From contig NC_082703.1 in NCBI RefSeq assembly GCF_949987515.2, positions 11,866,680-11,930,679 of the forward strand: DNA of 64,000 nucleotides. Reading direction: 5' to 3'. Both the position numbers and the translations under genes were made by a program. The DNA comes from Delphinus delphis (Eukaryota; Chordata; Mammalia; Artiodactyla; Delphinidae). Every line of letters starts with the position of its first letter. The stretch's first letter is position 1. Of this stretch, positions 32,660-43,719 are shown in pieces. Below the pieces are notes generated by a model. It saw only the letters and a program-made list of their open reading frames with translations. It made no database searches and was not told the DNA's origin.

Positions 32660-33200
32660 CAGATATTATTCAGCCATAAAAAAGAAGGAAACCCTGCCAT
32701 TTGCAACATGAATAGACCTTGAGGACATTATGCTCAGTGAAATGGCAGGCAGAGAAAGACACATACTGTATGATCTCATTTATATGTGGAATCTTTAAAA
32801 AAAGGAAAAAAACTCATAGAAAAAGAGATGAGATTGGTGGTTGCCAGAGGTGGGGTGGGAGTTTGGGTGGGGGAATTGGATGAAGGTGGTCAAAAGGTAC
32901 AAGCTGCTATTTACAAGATAAATAAGTACTGGGAATGTAATGTACAATATGATGACTATAGTTAACACTGCTGTATATTTGAAAGTGGTTAAGGGAGTAA
33001 ATCCTGAGAGTTCTCACCACAAGGAAAAATACACTTTTTTTCTTTCTTTCTTTTTTTTTTGGTATCTATATGAGATGATGGATGTTAATTAAACTTATTG
33101 AGGTAATCATTTCACAACATATGTACAGTCATTATGCTGTACATCTTAAACTTATATAGTGCTGTATGTCAAGTATATCTCGATAAAACTGGAAAAAAAA
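32660..33200 (+). mobile_element. Second L1 3' end (3' UTR)
   Basis: TTATTCAGCCATAAAAAAGA, TGATCTCATTTATATGTGGA, GATTGGTGGTTGCCAGAGGT, AATGTACAATATGATGACTA, TATGTCAAGTATATCTCGAT then AAAACTGGAAAAAA. A separate copy from the one upstream, as the ORF2 end is repeated. Confidence 0.87.
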
Positions 33201-33212
33201 GATAATGTTCAG

Positions 33213-33330
33213 GAATTCCCTGCTGGTCCAGTGGTTAGGACTCTGCACTTCCACTGCAGGGGTTCTGGGTTCGATCCCTGGTCAGGGAACTAAGATCCTG
33301 CAAGCCACACAGGGTGGCCAAAAAAAATTC
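33213..33330 (+). mobile_element. Old short tRNA-derived SINE
   Basis: GGAATTCCCTGCTGGTCCAG head, GGGTTCGATCCCTGG B box, GTCAGGGAACTAAGATCCTG, CCACACAGGGTGGCCAAAAA end. Flanks share AATGTTCAG/ATTGTTTAG only loosely. Confidence 0.9.
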
Positions 33331-34199
33331 CATTGTTTAGCTCCATTTACAGAGGGATATTTTCAGTGGGATAACTAAGTTTTACATATGCTATGTCAAA
33401 TTATGCCTGATATCACTCCCTCCTGACACCAACTCGCTACCCTAAACCAAGAGATACCTCATCACTAGGGCCAATTCTAATCTTTGGAAGAAGGCATTAA
33501 CCCCAAAACACCGGACTTGATGTCATCACATTTACTGTTTCACACCTCTGATACTTTACCTGAATTGCAGTGCCTAGCATTCTTCTACCATGTTCTGTGC
33601 TCTAATTCTTTGTCACCTTTCCAGGTCAGCAATCTTTTGGGGATTGGAGACCAGAATTCTTCTCAATTGTTGATTCCATGGTTGATCTCTCTGGCTGCCT
33701 ATCTCTGATTTCCATTACCTGCAGAATTCACCTTTATTTGTTCTACAAGCCTCTTAAAGCTTTTGCTACCCTGCTTTTGGACTAATCTGAGATCAATTTT
33801 GTTGGGTTTTCTAGATCTCTTAAACATTTTGTGCTGCCCATTTGAACTGGACTTCTTCCCAATCTCCCAGCAGACGTTGCTGCCTCTGTTGTTGGAGGGT
33901 CTATATTACCTTGCAGGTCTAGTTCAAGGTCTGCATAAGCTTCCGCCTGGCTGTGGTCTGGATCCATACTAAGACTCTTCCAATGCTCCAAAAGGCCATT
34001 ATCTACATACCTCAGATAATTTCACACATGTTTATAGAAATGGAAAGAAAGTATAAAGGAAGAGTCATTCTGAAGAGAGAGAAGCCAGTGAGAATCAAAT
34101 TACAGCAGATTGCGTGAGACTGGGAAAGACCTGCTCCATGAATAGAGGTGATGATTAGTGTGAGTGATCTCATGAGGATGGTTAGAGATGAGTTTTTCA
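33331..34199. other. Unassigned intergenic sequence
   Basis: About 870 bp without a recognised repeat or exon. The frames 33484-33708 and 33763-33972 have overlapping antisense frames and no splice support. Confidence 0.4.
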
Positions 34200-34319
34200 G
34201 AATAAATAAAATTGCATAGAGATTAAGGGATCATATTATCAATAAATAATAAATTCTACAAAGTAGAAATCTCTGAACAAAATAAAAAATAGAAGCTATC
34301 AATAAAAAGATAACTTTTA

Positions 34320-35841
34320 TTTTATATATATATATATATTTATTGGAGAATAATTGCTTTACAATGTTGTGTTAGTTTCTGTTGTACACCAAAGGGAATC
34401 AGCTGTCAGTATGCATATATCCCCATATCCCCTCCCTCTTGAGTGTCCCTCCATCCTCCCTATCCCACCCCTCTAGGTCATCACAAAGCATCGAGCTGAT
34501 CTCCCTGTGTGATGCAGCAGCTTCCCACTGAGCCATCCATTTCACATGTGGTAGTGTATATATGTCAGTGCTGCTCTCTCACTTCGTTCCAGCTTCTCCT
34601 TCCCGCTCTGTGTCCTCAAGTCCATTCTCTACATCTGTGTCTTTATTCCTGCCCTGCCACTAGGTTTATCTGTACCATTTTTTTAGATTCCATACATCTG
34701 CGTTAGCATATGGTATTTGTTTTTCTCTTTCTGACTTACTTCACTCTGTATGACAGACACTAGGTCCATCCACCTCATTACAAATAACTCAATGTCATTC
34801 TTTTTATGGCTGAGTAATACTCCATTGTATACATGTACCACATCTTCTTTATCCATTCATCTGTCAATGGACATTTAGGTTGCTTCCATGTCCTGGCTAT
34901 TGTAAATAGTGCTGCAATGAACATTGTGGTACATGATTCTTTTTGAATTATGGTTTTCTCAGGGTATATGGCCAATAGTAGGATTGCTGGGTCATATGGT
35001 AGTTCTATTTTTAGTTTTTTAAGTAACCTCCATACCATTCTCCACAGAGACTGTATCAATTTACATTCCTACCAACAGTGCAAGAGGGTTCCCTTTTCTC
35101 CACACCCTCTCTAGCATTTATTGTTTGTAGATTTTTTGATGATGGCCATTCTGACCAGTGTGAGGTGATACCTCATTGTGGTTTTGATTTGCATTTCTCT
35201 AATGATTAGTGATGTTGAGCATCTTTTCATGTGTTCGTTGGCCATCTGTATGTCTTCTTTGGAGAAACATCTATTTAGGTCTTCCACCCATTTTTGGATT
35301 GGGTTGTTTGATTTTTTGATGTTGAGCTGCATGAGCTACTTGTATATTTTGGAGATTAATCCTTTGTTAGTTGCTTCATTTGCAAATATTTTCTCCCATT
35401 CTGAGGGTTGTCTTTTCGTCTTGTTTATGGTTTGCTGTGCAAAAACTCTTAAGTTTCATTAGGTCCCATTTGTTTATTTTTGTTTTTATTTCCATTACTC
35501 TAGGAGGTGGGTCAAAAAAGATCTTGCTGTGATTTATGTCAAAGAGTGTTCTGCCTATGTTTTCCTCTAAGAGTTTTATAGTGTCTGGCCTTACATTTAG
35601 GTCTTTAATCCATTTTGAGTTTATTTTTGTGTATGGTGTTAGGAAGTGTTCTAATTTCATTCTTTTCCATGTATCTGTCCAGTTTTCCCAGCTCCACTTA
35701 TTGAAGAGGCTGTCTTTTCTCCATTGTATATTCTTGTCACCTTTGTCAAAGATAAGGTGACCATATGTGCATGGGTTTGTCTCTGGGCTTTCTATCCTGT
35801 TCCATTGATCTATATTTCTGTTTTTGTGCCAGTACCATACT
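34320..35841 (-). mobile_element. Young 5'-truncated L1, antisense, with 15-bp target duplication
   Basis: The + strand reads antisense L1 from the 3' end (TTTATATATATATATTTATT, TTACAATGTTGTGTTAGTTT, ATCCATTTCACATGTGGTAG) into ORF2 (TCCATTGTATACATGTACCA, GTTGAGCATCTTTTCATGTG, AATATTTTCTCCCATTCTGA, CCATTGATCTATATTTCTGT). Exact AAAAGATAACTTTTA flanks it at 34305-34319 and 35842-35856. Only the last 1.5 kb was copied, so it cannot move. Frames of up to 94 codons survive, showing it is young compared with the other L1s here. Confidence 0.96.
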
Positions 35842-36368
35842 AAAAGATAACTTTTAAAAAAGAAATTGCCTGAAAATATTAAATGACACCTCTAAATAAC
35901 TCTTAGGTAAAGGAGAAATTAAAACTGAAGTTACACAATAAAAGCGAAAAAAAGGAACCCCTGAAATTACAGATTAGTTAAAATATAGCAACAATGTCAC
36001 ATTACTTATCAAAACTTTTGGGACATAGCTAAAACCTTTTTCAGAGAAAAATTCAATGCTATAAATATTTATATGAATAAATAAGAAATATTGATCAATT
36101 ATGAATTTATCTCAAGAAACAGAAAACAAAAGAAAGTAGAATAAAGGAATGTTCTAAGTATTACACTAAAATTAGAAACCACAAAGGAAAATATTGACAG
36201 GTTTGATTATCAAACTTATTTTTTAAATTATTTTTAAACTTCTAGAGAAAAATAGACCATCGATAAAAACAAAATACAAGTGACAAACTGGGAAAAATAC
36301 ATGTAACATGGCAGAGATATAATTAATACACTCAGTATGTACAAATATTTTTCAAATCAATAATACAT

Positions 36369-36585
36369 GGGCTTCCCTGGTGGCGCCGTGGTTGAGAGTC
36401 CGCCTGCCGATTCAGGGGACACGGGTTCGTGCCCCGGTCCGCGAAGATCCCGCATGCCGCGGAGCGGCTGGGCCCGTGAGCCATGGCCACTGAGCCTGCG
36501 CATCCGGAGCCTGTGCTCCGCAACGGGAGAGGCCCCAACAGTGAGAGGCCCGCGTACTGCAAAAAAAAAAAAAAAAAAAAAAAAA
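36369..36585 (+). mobile_element. CHR-type SINE, short form
   Basis: GGGCTTCCCTGGTGGCGCCG head, GGGTTCGTGCCCCGG B box, tail of about 25 A's. Confidence 0.96.
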
Positions 36586-36910
36586 TCAACAAACACTTCA
36601 ATAGAACAATAAATGGGGATCAAACTGAAAAGTCACAGAAACAGAAACTAAGAAGTTATTACAAAGATGAAAAGATATTAAATTCGCTGACAAAGAAATA
36701 CAAATCAAAAGAAAAAGAAAATATTTTGAATCTATGAAGATAAGAATTTAAAGTCGAGATTTAGCCTGGAGGTTGCATGGGAATGGGGAAGTTGACACTC
36801 TTGTTTACTGTTGATAGAAGTGTAAACTGGTGCAGATTTTATTTTGGAAAGTTGATTTTGAATATATGTTTTGAAATTTAAAACTTGTATATTAACTTGT
36901 TCAAGACGGT

Positions 36911-37679
36911 GTCCTAAGCGAATGTGTTTATCTCTCATACCTGCCAAAATCTCACTGAGGGGATAGAAAATACATAAAAGGAAGTTCTTTGCCCGATGAA
37001 GAAACTGTAAATAAGAAACCTGCTGTCCAAAATCAAGGTCTGATACACAGCTGAGCACCACTCTCCCCAGTGATTTCTAGCAGGAACTCCAAGTTCATAC
37101 TGAGTTGGAGTTGGGGAGTGCGTCATGGAATAGGATAATTAATTGTACTGTTTGTAGATAGAATACCTAGTGGAGACATTTGCATCCAAGTTAGATATGA
37201 TGAGAAAAAAAAATCTAAATAAAAGGGGAAGACTGCCAGCGAGATCACTGGAGTCCAAGAGAGAAGTTGAGTAGAACCCAGGGCAGCTTTGCAACCTCAC
37301 AGCAGACACAAAGAGCAAAGGAAGCAGAGCAAGGGCAGGGGGTGAAACACAATAGCACTCTGATGTCACATTAGGTCTTTCTTACTGCAGCAAGTAAGGG
37401 GCTTGAGCTTAGCTGGGCTTTTCCCACCTGTGCAATCTGCACTCACTCCAAAAGGAAAGCTGTCTGTCAGCACATTCCTGCCCGCTATCCTATTCGGGGG
37501 AAGAGCTATGGTGGAACAGACCTTTAGGACTGTGGAGGTACCCTGGGGTACCTGGGCCAGCTTGAATGCTGCACAACCAAGTCTGTCATTGAAAAATATG
37601 CATGAACAAGTTAGAGTCCCCAGATAGTCAAAGCAAAACAAGAGCCTGAGAAAAGCTTTAAGATAAACAAAGCAGAGCA
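36911..37679. other. Unassigned intergenic sequence
   Basis: No family recognised. The antisense frames 36732-37061 and 37366-37680 have no splice support or recognisable domain. Confidence 0.4.
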
Positions 37680-37879
37680 ACCCATTCTAGAAGAAAGAGA
37701 TATTTCGTGAATAGAAGAGACCATCTAAAAACTTCTAATTATTGTCCTCAGAGAGATTTAAAGACACAAAGAATCTGCAAAAGATACAAAATGCCATAAA
37801 AATTTTTTTAAAGGCAGTTGAGAAAGGAAAGAGTTCTTGGAGATTAAAATTTTTTATCACAAAGGCTTACTTGAGAATT

Positions 37880-38470
37880 ATAGGAATTACTTGACATTAG
37901 AGAACGAATTCATAGTATACACTATTAATATATTAAAGGAAAAGAACTTATGTTTCTCTCAATAGATGGGAACATTTGGATAAAATTCAAAATTCCTTTC
38001 TCATTTAAAAATTTATTATTGAATTAGGAATACAAAGAGATATGGTAAAACTCTAGGTTTTGACATGAGAAAGTGTCCATGATACGTTATTAAGTATGAC
38101 TATAAAACTGAACATAAAGTGTGATCATGTAAATCAGGGTTTCCCAACATCAGCCATGTTGACATTTGGGGCTGGATAATTCTTTGCTGTAGAGGGCTGT
38201 CGTGTGCATTATAGGATGTTTAACACCACCTATGGCCCCAACACATCAAATGCCATTATCAATGTCACTTCTCTCCCAACCCAGCAGTGACAACCAAAAA
38301 TGTCTGCAGACATTGCCAGATGTCCCCTGGAGGTCACAATCGCCTCAGATTGAGAACCACTAATATAGATGTAGGGATGAGTATGGCCCTATCTAGATCA
38401 AAGTCTTAACAATGATCTTCTCTGTGGTATGGGATTACAGATTTTGATCTCCTATGTAGTATTTCATAGC
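37880..38470 (+). mobile_element. Old L1 fragment (sense), split by MER20
   Basis: TTTCTCTCAATAGATGGGAA followed by CATTTGGATAAAATTCAAAA matches the sense ORF2 segment that follows the RT domain; AAGTGTCCATGATACGTTAT and, after MER20, TCTCTGTGGTATGGGATTAC match later and 3' parts. Much internal sequence is missing. Confidence 0.6.
38143..38368 (-). mobile_element. MER20 (hAT-Charlie DNA transposon), antisense
   Basis: CAGGGTTTCCCAACATCAGC at one end and CGCCTCAGATTGAGAACCAC at the other form the imperfect terminal inverted repeats. Internal GGGCTGGATAATTCTTTGCT, GTGCATTATAGGATGTTTAA and ACCAAAAATGTCTGCAGACA are typical of MER20. Non-autonomous: it encodes no transposase. Confidence 0.92.
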
Positions 38471-39002
38471 AGTCATTATTACTGTCAGCAAAAGAAATTC
38501 CAAGGAGACAAAAGGATGAGGCAAACCAATTTGTACCCGTTTCATAAGAAGTGGTTGGAAATAAAATCTGAATGTGTTATTCTGGGTTTAAGGCTAGAAT
38601 CCAAACTGAGAGAAACTGGACCTGGGCAGACGGAACTGCTGTTCAGAAGAAGAACAGAAATAACTCCTGGGAAAACACACTCATGGCATTTTGCTAGGGA
38701 CTTGTTCTCTGAAGAGTTTTGGTGTGAGATCTACCTCCAAGTTCTACCTTTCACTTGGAGAATTTGTCTGAGAGCACAGCTAGTGGATGCCTGCTGGGGA
38801 GCCAAACAGAGAAGGATCCATCTTGGAGTTCATGTGTCACCTTCTCCTTAGACTTAGATTTATGTCTTTTCTCTTCCTTCTTAGGTATATGGTCTGATAC
38901 ATTTTTCAATAACTTATGGGTTAGACTAGGGATTGGAGAATCAATCAATAAAATAAAATATTTATTGATGCCAAGTAAATGCCGAGAACCCTGGGTATCA
39001 AA
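38471..39002. other. Unassigned; 140-codon open frame without gene support
   Basis: The frame 38429-38851 begins within L1 relic sequence, has no recognisable domain, and the window shows no promoter or splice context for it. Codon use is not notably biased. I take it as chance. Confidence 0.4.
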
Positions 39003-39015
39003 AGTTATTCAACTG

Positions 39016-39219
39016 GGCTTCCCTGGTGGCACAGTGGTTGAGAGTCCGCCTGCCGATGCAGGGGACACAGGTTCATGTCCCGGTCCAGGAAGATCCCACA
39101 TGCCACGGAGCAGCTGGGCCCGTGAGCCATGGTCGCTGAGCCTGCGCGTCCGGAGCCTGTGCTCCGCAACGGGAGAGGCCACAACAGTGAGAGGCCCGCG
39201 TACTGCAAAAAAAAAAAAA
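39016..39219 (+). mobile_element. CHR-type SINE, short form, with target duplication
   Basis: GGGCTTCCCTGGTGGCACAG head, B box CAGGTTCATGTCCCGG, about 18-A tail. Flanked by AAAGTTATTCAACT at 39001-39014 and about 39221-39234. Confidence 0.97.
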
Positions 39220-39414
39220 AAAAAGTTATTCAACTAAGAGTGCCAATACAAGTAGGTCTCTTTCCAAAAAGTGAAAAACAACCCTATGGAAAAAGAAATA
39301 CACATTTCTAAATAAATATAAAAAGAAGCTTGTGCTAAAACTTTAATCTTTTGTATCACTTTGTCATGATTTTGTAGGTGAAAAGATGTCTCAGAATAAG
39401 AAATTTAACTTTTT

Positions 39415-39870
39415 TGGCCTATTTTTTAAACTGATACAGTTCACATATCATAAAACTCACCGTTTTAACTGTACAGTTTGGTGGCTTTTAGTATAATCAC
39501 TATGCTGTACACCAATACCTAATTCCAGAATATTTTTCATCACCCCCAGAAGAAACCCATATCCATTAACACTCACTCACCATCTCCCCTCTCCCTTCAG
39601 CCCCTGGCAACCACTAATCTGCTTTTGGTCTCTATGGATTTGCCTAGTCTGGACCTTTCATATACACGGCTTCTTTCACTTAGTATGATGTTTTGCATGT
39701 TCATCCATGTTGTAGCAGGTATCAGAACTTCCCTTTTTTTAATGCCTGAATAATATTCCATTGTATGGATATACCTCATTCTGTTTATGCATTTATCAGT
39801 TAATGGATATTTGGATTTTTACTTTTTAGCTATTTTGCATAATGCTGCTGTAAACATTCATGCACAAGGT
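39415..39870 (-). mobile_element. L1 3' end, antisense
   Basis: AAACTCACCGTTTTAACTGT, CACCCCCAGAAGAAACCCAT, CCCTGGCAACCACTAATCTG, GATTTGCCTAGTCTGGACCT, ATATTCCATTGTATGGATAT. Antisense L1M4-like 3' UTR and end of ORF2. Confidence 0.88.
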
Positions 39871-40220
39871 TTTTTAAATAAATAAATTTATTTATTTATT
39901 TTTGGCTGCTTTGGGTCTTCGTTGCTGCACGCGGTCTTTCTCTAGTTGCGGGGAGCGGGGACTACTTTTCATTGCGGTGCGTGGGCTTCTCATTGCGGTG
40001 GCTTCTCTTGTTGCAGAACACAGGCTCCAGGCGCACGGGCTTCAGTAGTTGTGGCACACGGGCTCAGTAGTTGTAGCTCACGGCCTCTAGAGCTCACTAG
40101 TTGTAGCGCACGGGCTTAGTTGCTCCGTGGCATGTGGGATCTTCCCTGATCAGGGATTGAACCTGTGTTCCTTGCATTGGCAGGCGGATTCTTAACCACT
40201 GCGCCACCAGGGTAGTCCCT
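39871..40220 (-). mobile_element. CHR-type SINE, long form
   Basis: AAATAAATAAATTTATTTAT tail, GGCTGCTTTGGGTCTTCGTT, AGTAGTTGTGGCACACGGGC body, reversed head ACTGCGCCACCAGGGTAGTC. Inserted in or at the end of the L1. Confidence 0.93.
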
Positions 40221-40276
40221 GGTTTTTTTTTTTTTTTTCCAAAATGGAGAGTTCTGCATTTCTAAAGAGGAGATTT

Positions 40277-40480
40277 TTTTTTTTTTCAGTACGTGCGGCC
40301 TCTCACTGCTGTAGCCTCTCCCATTGCGGAGCACAGGCTCTGGACGCGCAGGCTCAGCGGCCATGGCTCACGGGCCTAGCCACTCCGCAGCATGTGGGAT
40401 CTTCCCGGACCGGGGCACGAACCCATGTCCCCTGCATTGGTAGGCGGACTCTCAACCACTGCGCTACCAGGGAAGCCCAG
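40277..40480 (-). mobile_element. CHR-type SINE, short form, with target duplication
   Basis: T-run, CAGTACGTGCGGCCTCTCAC, reversed head GCGCTACCAGGGAAGCCC. Flanked by AGAGGAGATTTT at 40266-40277 and 40482-40493. Confidence 0.96.
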
Positions 40481-40769
40481 AAGAGGAGATTTTGATTGAG
40501 CTTTTCAATGGAACATTAAGAATTGTGTAGGATGTGTGAGCCTTTCCCACAGACTGATTGGATCCTGCGTGTATTGACCCAGGCATGGGTTAGGGTGGGA
40601 GTGGGGGATTGGCCAGCACTGCTGTAATTACAGAGCCAGGGGTATACAATTTTTCAAGTTATGAACGCTGGTTTGCCCTTATGGACAGATTGCTCTGTAC
40701 AGTACTGTGTGCACAGCTGCCCTCTACTGGAGAGAATGACAATTTGCCCAAGTTCATTGAAACTGGAAT

Positions 40770-40970
40770 TAATTTCTCAAGTATTCATTTAGCATTTAAC
40801 AAATATGGCTATCTTGGGTTTTATGTTGAGCTTCAGGGACGCAGACATGGGGATAACACAGTGCCTTCCCTCAAATAGCTCACAGAAAATTGGGGGAGAC
40901 TCGTAAGAAAATCAGTGATTGCAGTACAGGGTTAAGTGCTATAATAGCGGTAGGCACAGACGTTATTAGA
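40770..40970 (-). mobile_element. L2 fragment, antisense
   Basis: TTCATTTAGCATTTAACAAA, GGATAACACAGTGCCTTCCC, TCAAATAGCTCACAGAAAAT and GTTAAGTGCTATAATAGCGG are reverse L2 3' sequence. Confidence 0.6.
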
Positions 40971-41084
40971 TTACAGACAAAATATTGTTTATAGTCTACT
41001 TTGGCTTATTAACTGGTATGACCCCTGTTTAAAGCCTAATCTGACATAATTGTCCAAAAATTCTGTAACTTTTACCTTGGAAGT

Positions 41085-41245
41085 GGGGTTGACAGACAAA
41101 AAACACGAGACACCCAGTTAAATTTGAATTTCAGGTAAATATCACATACTTATACTGAAAAACTACTTGTTTATCTGAAATTCAAATTTAACTGGGCATC
41201 CTGTATTTTTATTTGTTTATTGTTTGCTAAATCTGACCACCTCCC
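41085..41245. mobile_element. Palindromic MITE-like DNA element (MER53-like)
   Basis: CCCAGTTAAATTTGAATTTC (from 41114) is the reverse complement of GAAATTCAAATTTAACTGGG (ending near 41198), with the match extending a few bases at each side and a spacer of about 40 bp. The right flank TTTGCTAAATCTGACCACC is typical of an old palindromic non-autonomous DNA transposon that I associate with MER53. It encodes nothing. Confidence 0.65.
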
Positions 41246-42269
41246 CACCATGATTTGCCCGAGGACTCCAGGGATTTAGTAAGTACAGAGGGGCCACTTT
41301 TGCTTTGGGAAGGCTATGTAGAGAAAAACCTGAGTGATCGCCTACTAGTGGACTGTCCTTTTCTGCAGCCGATGCGTCTGTCACTGCCAATGCCACTCCT
41401 GTCACTCCACTGTACCACTGAAACAGCACTTCCTGCATTACCTCTGCACCCTTGCTTATGTTCGTGATAGAGCCACTGATCATCTAGCTTCGTGGAGAAG
41501 TCTTTTTCTCCAGTTTTCTGTTCCAAGCTTGTGCTCCTAAGGTTACACAGCCCCATTGTAACTCTGGGGTAATCCCATACTGTCTGGAAGAGCTTCCACA
41601 CTCAGGCCAGGCTGAGAATAGATGCTGGCCACTGTCACCACACTCTCTCTTCCTTTATATGGTGCTCATCCTTGGGGGTCCTTCAGGGAGTTATCCTTCC
41701 AGCATATCCTGGTGGGGACTATCTCAGTTCATCAGAGAAGTTTTATATTGACTCTAAAGTTAGTCAAGGCCTCCCACTGCTTGCTCTCAGGAAGCTCACT
41801 GGTTCTAGATTAAATGTGCACGTTTTCTCCCCAAAGTCAAGATTTTCACACAAGAGGGTATTGGGAGATGCAGCCATTTTTAAGTCATGGAAAATTTACC
41901 ACTACACTCTTCCCCTAGGGAACAGGGTGCATATTTGTCTTGCAAATACAGAACTACTCAAGTGATTCTTTCTAGGTCATTTACTATATGGAGAAGATGC
42001 TGGAAACTTTTACATGGTAGCTTTCTTGCTGGGAAATTAATAATTAATCATTCAAGAGAAAATATCATTTCTTTGGATTAAAGTTCACAGCATTTGTTGA
42101 GTAGCTTTTTCAAGTGCCCAGTACTGCCCTGAAACTACAGTAATTAGCTTACAAAATGTCAAAGACCTGAACTTATGAAGGTTCATTGTTAGGTACTTAA
42201 AACTTTGACAAATAAACTGCCTCTACTTTTGGAATTTGGTAAGAAAATTACTTGCTCTTTTCAAATTTC
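41246..42269. other. Unassigned; overlapping short frames
   Basis: About 1 kb with several 60-97-codon frames on both strands, none with splice support or a recognisable family. The part around 41240-41620 may be an LTR or DNA transposon relic, but I cannot place it. Confidence 0.35.
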
Positions 42270-42530
42270 CACTCAGTGTGGTACAGTGGAAAGGAGGTGG
42301 GTTTTAAGAGCCAAAGATCTTAGATTTGAATTCTTGCTCTATCGCTTATTAGCTGTATGTGCTTAGGAAATTCTTTCATCTGAGCCTCAGATTCTCCAAC
42401 TGTAAAATGAAATTAACAGCATTTTTCAGGATTGTTGTGAAGATTACCTGAGAATATACGTAAAGGGCACAGTGTCTGGTAACATATACAAAGCATAGTG
42501 TCTGTCCAAAAATATTTACTGAAATCCTTA
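42270..42530 (+). mobile_element. MIR, nearly full length
   Basis: GTGGTACAGTGGAAAGGAGG, AGATTTGAATTCTTGCTCTA, TTAGCTGTATGTGCTTAGGA, CCAACTGTAAAATGAAATTA, TTGTTGTGAAGATTACCTGA and AAAAATATTTACTG follow MIR from head to tail. Confidence 0.88.
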
Positions 42531-42874
42531 AGGACTAGAAAATATTCAACAGAAAATCAACTTGATCCAACCATTTGAAAGCATCATAAGTTAGTTTTAT
42601 CTTGTCTCAGTGTTGGGGAAAGAAAGAGTGAGAGGAAAGAACAAACCAATATGTCTTGATGCAAAGATGTTTTGGGTTAAAACCCAGTTGCACAAACAAA
42701 CTAACCATGAAATCTATTCGGAAAGTGGCACTGTCTTTCTCTCTAGAAAGACACTGATTCTTTCAATAACCCATTCCTCTTCAATCTCATTTCACATGGA
42801 GTACAACGTGTGGGGAATAAGTGATTTCTTAATAGGAAGAAAACAATATTATTTACTTACAAATATTTAATAAA

Positions 42875-42970
42875 GTAATAGCTGTGTGACTTTGGGCAAC
42901 TTACTTAACATCTGTGACCTCAGTTTCCAGAATCTCTGAAGTCCTTGCCAACTCTAAAACATGCTATTTT
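42875..42970 (+). mobile_element. MIR core fragment
   Basis: TAGCTGTGTGACTTTGGGCA followed by ACTTACTTAACATCTGTGAC and CTCAGTTTCC. Confidence 0.75.
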
Positions 42971-43047
42971 GCATGCCTGGGGTGTAGATTCCACTTAAAG
43001 TTCACCATTACCTTGGTAAAATCCTGCTCTTATTGCTAACCCTACAG

Positions 43048-43255
43048 CTTTTTTTTTTTTTTGCGGTACGCGGGCCTCTCACTGTTGTGGCCCCTCCCGT
43101 TGCAGAGCACAGGCTCCAGACGCGCAGGCTCAGCAGCCATGGCTCACGGGCCTAGCCGCTCCGCGCGGCATGTGGGATCTTCCCGGACCGGGGCACGAAC
43201 CCGTGTCCCCTGCATCGGTAGGCGGACTCTCAACCACTGCGCCACAAGGGAAGCC
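43048..43255 (-). mobile_element. CHR-type SINE, short form
   Basis: T-run, GCGGTACGCGGGCCTCTCAC, reversed head GCGCCACAAGGGAAGCCC. Contains a CGCG insertion near 43164 relative to sister copies. Confidence 0.96.
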
Positions 43256-43719
43256 CTTAAGCTTAACTCTTAAGCTTAGTGTTGGAACACTTAAAAAATC
43301 TTAAGAATAGCCTTACAAATCTTATTATTTGATTTATAAATGTAGTAAATTATAAAAATTACTCTAAAGGGCGTTTGTTAAACATTTAGTCCTATTTATA
43401 AACTTAGATAATCGAACTTATTCTTTGACTTGCACTTATAAATTTAAGGTACTCAACATTTTTCCTATGTATTAGTTGTGTGACAAACTTTCCCAAGTAT
43501 TAAATAATTTTTATAATGCTAAAAATTTAAACATAGGATGAGATTATAAACCAATAGACTGTGGTAAAAAGGAAGCAGGTAGAAATAGAAATTGAATTAG
43601 TTGCCAAGTGGAAGAAACGGCAGAGTTTTCATTTGTGACAATTAGAACGAACAAGTTCTATTATTATTTAGTTAACAAAAGTATCTGTACCTGCCAAAAC
43701 ACTAGAGGAGAACAAAAGA
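43256..43719. other. Unassigned, AT-rich
   Basis: No element recognised; TAAGCTTAACTCTTAAGCTTAG just after the SINE holds a short direct repeat. Confidence 0.35.

Larger units (their letters stand above)
34200..36910 (+). mobile_element. Old sense L1/HAL1-like element carrying two later insertions
   Basis: Around the younger elements the sequence reads as sense L1 ORF2: CTTAGGTAAAGGAGAAATTA, AAAACTTTTGGGACATAGCT, TTCAGAGAAAAATTCAATGC, CAAAGAAATACAAATCAAAA and GAAGTGTAAACTGGTGCAGA. Highly mutated. It was cut by the young antisense L1 at 34.3-35.8 kb and the SINE at 36.37 kb. Confidence 0.65.

Noticed and set aside
34778..35760. Open frames of 64-94 codons resembling reverse-transcriptase segments
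   Set aside because: They are pieces of the truncated antisense L1, not independent genes; stops separate them and the 5' part of ORF2 is missing.
36367..36612. A family of repeated 'proteins' containing MVESPPADAGDTGSCPGPGRS and, on the other strand, ACGIFPDRGTNPCPLHRQADS
   Set aside because: These appear about twenty times wherever a CHR SINE lies; they are translations of the GC-rich SINE body in fixed frames. They start or end in poly-A or poly-T tails and have no promoters or splice sites.
38429..38851. 140-codon open frame, possible gene or retrocopy
   Set aside because: Starts inside an L1 relic, has no A tail or target duplication at its ends and no recognisable protein.
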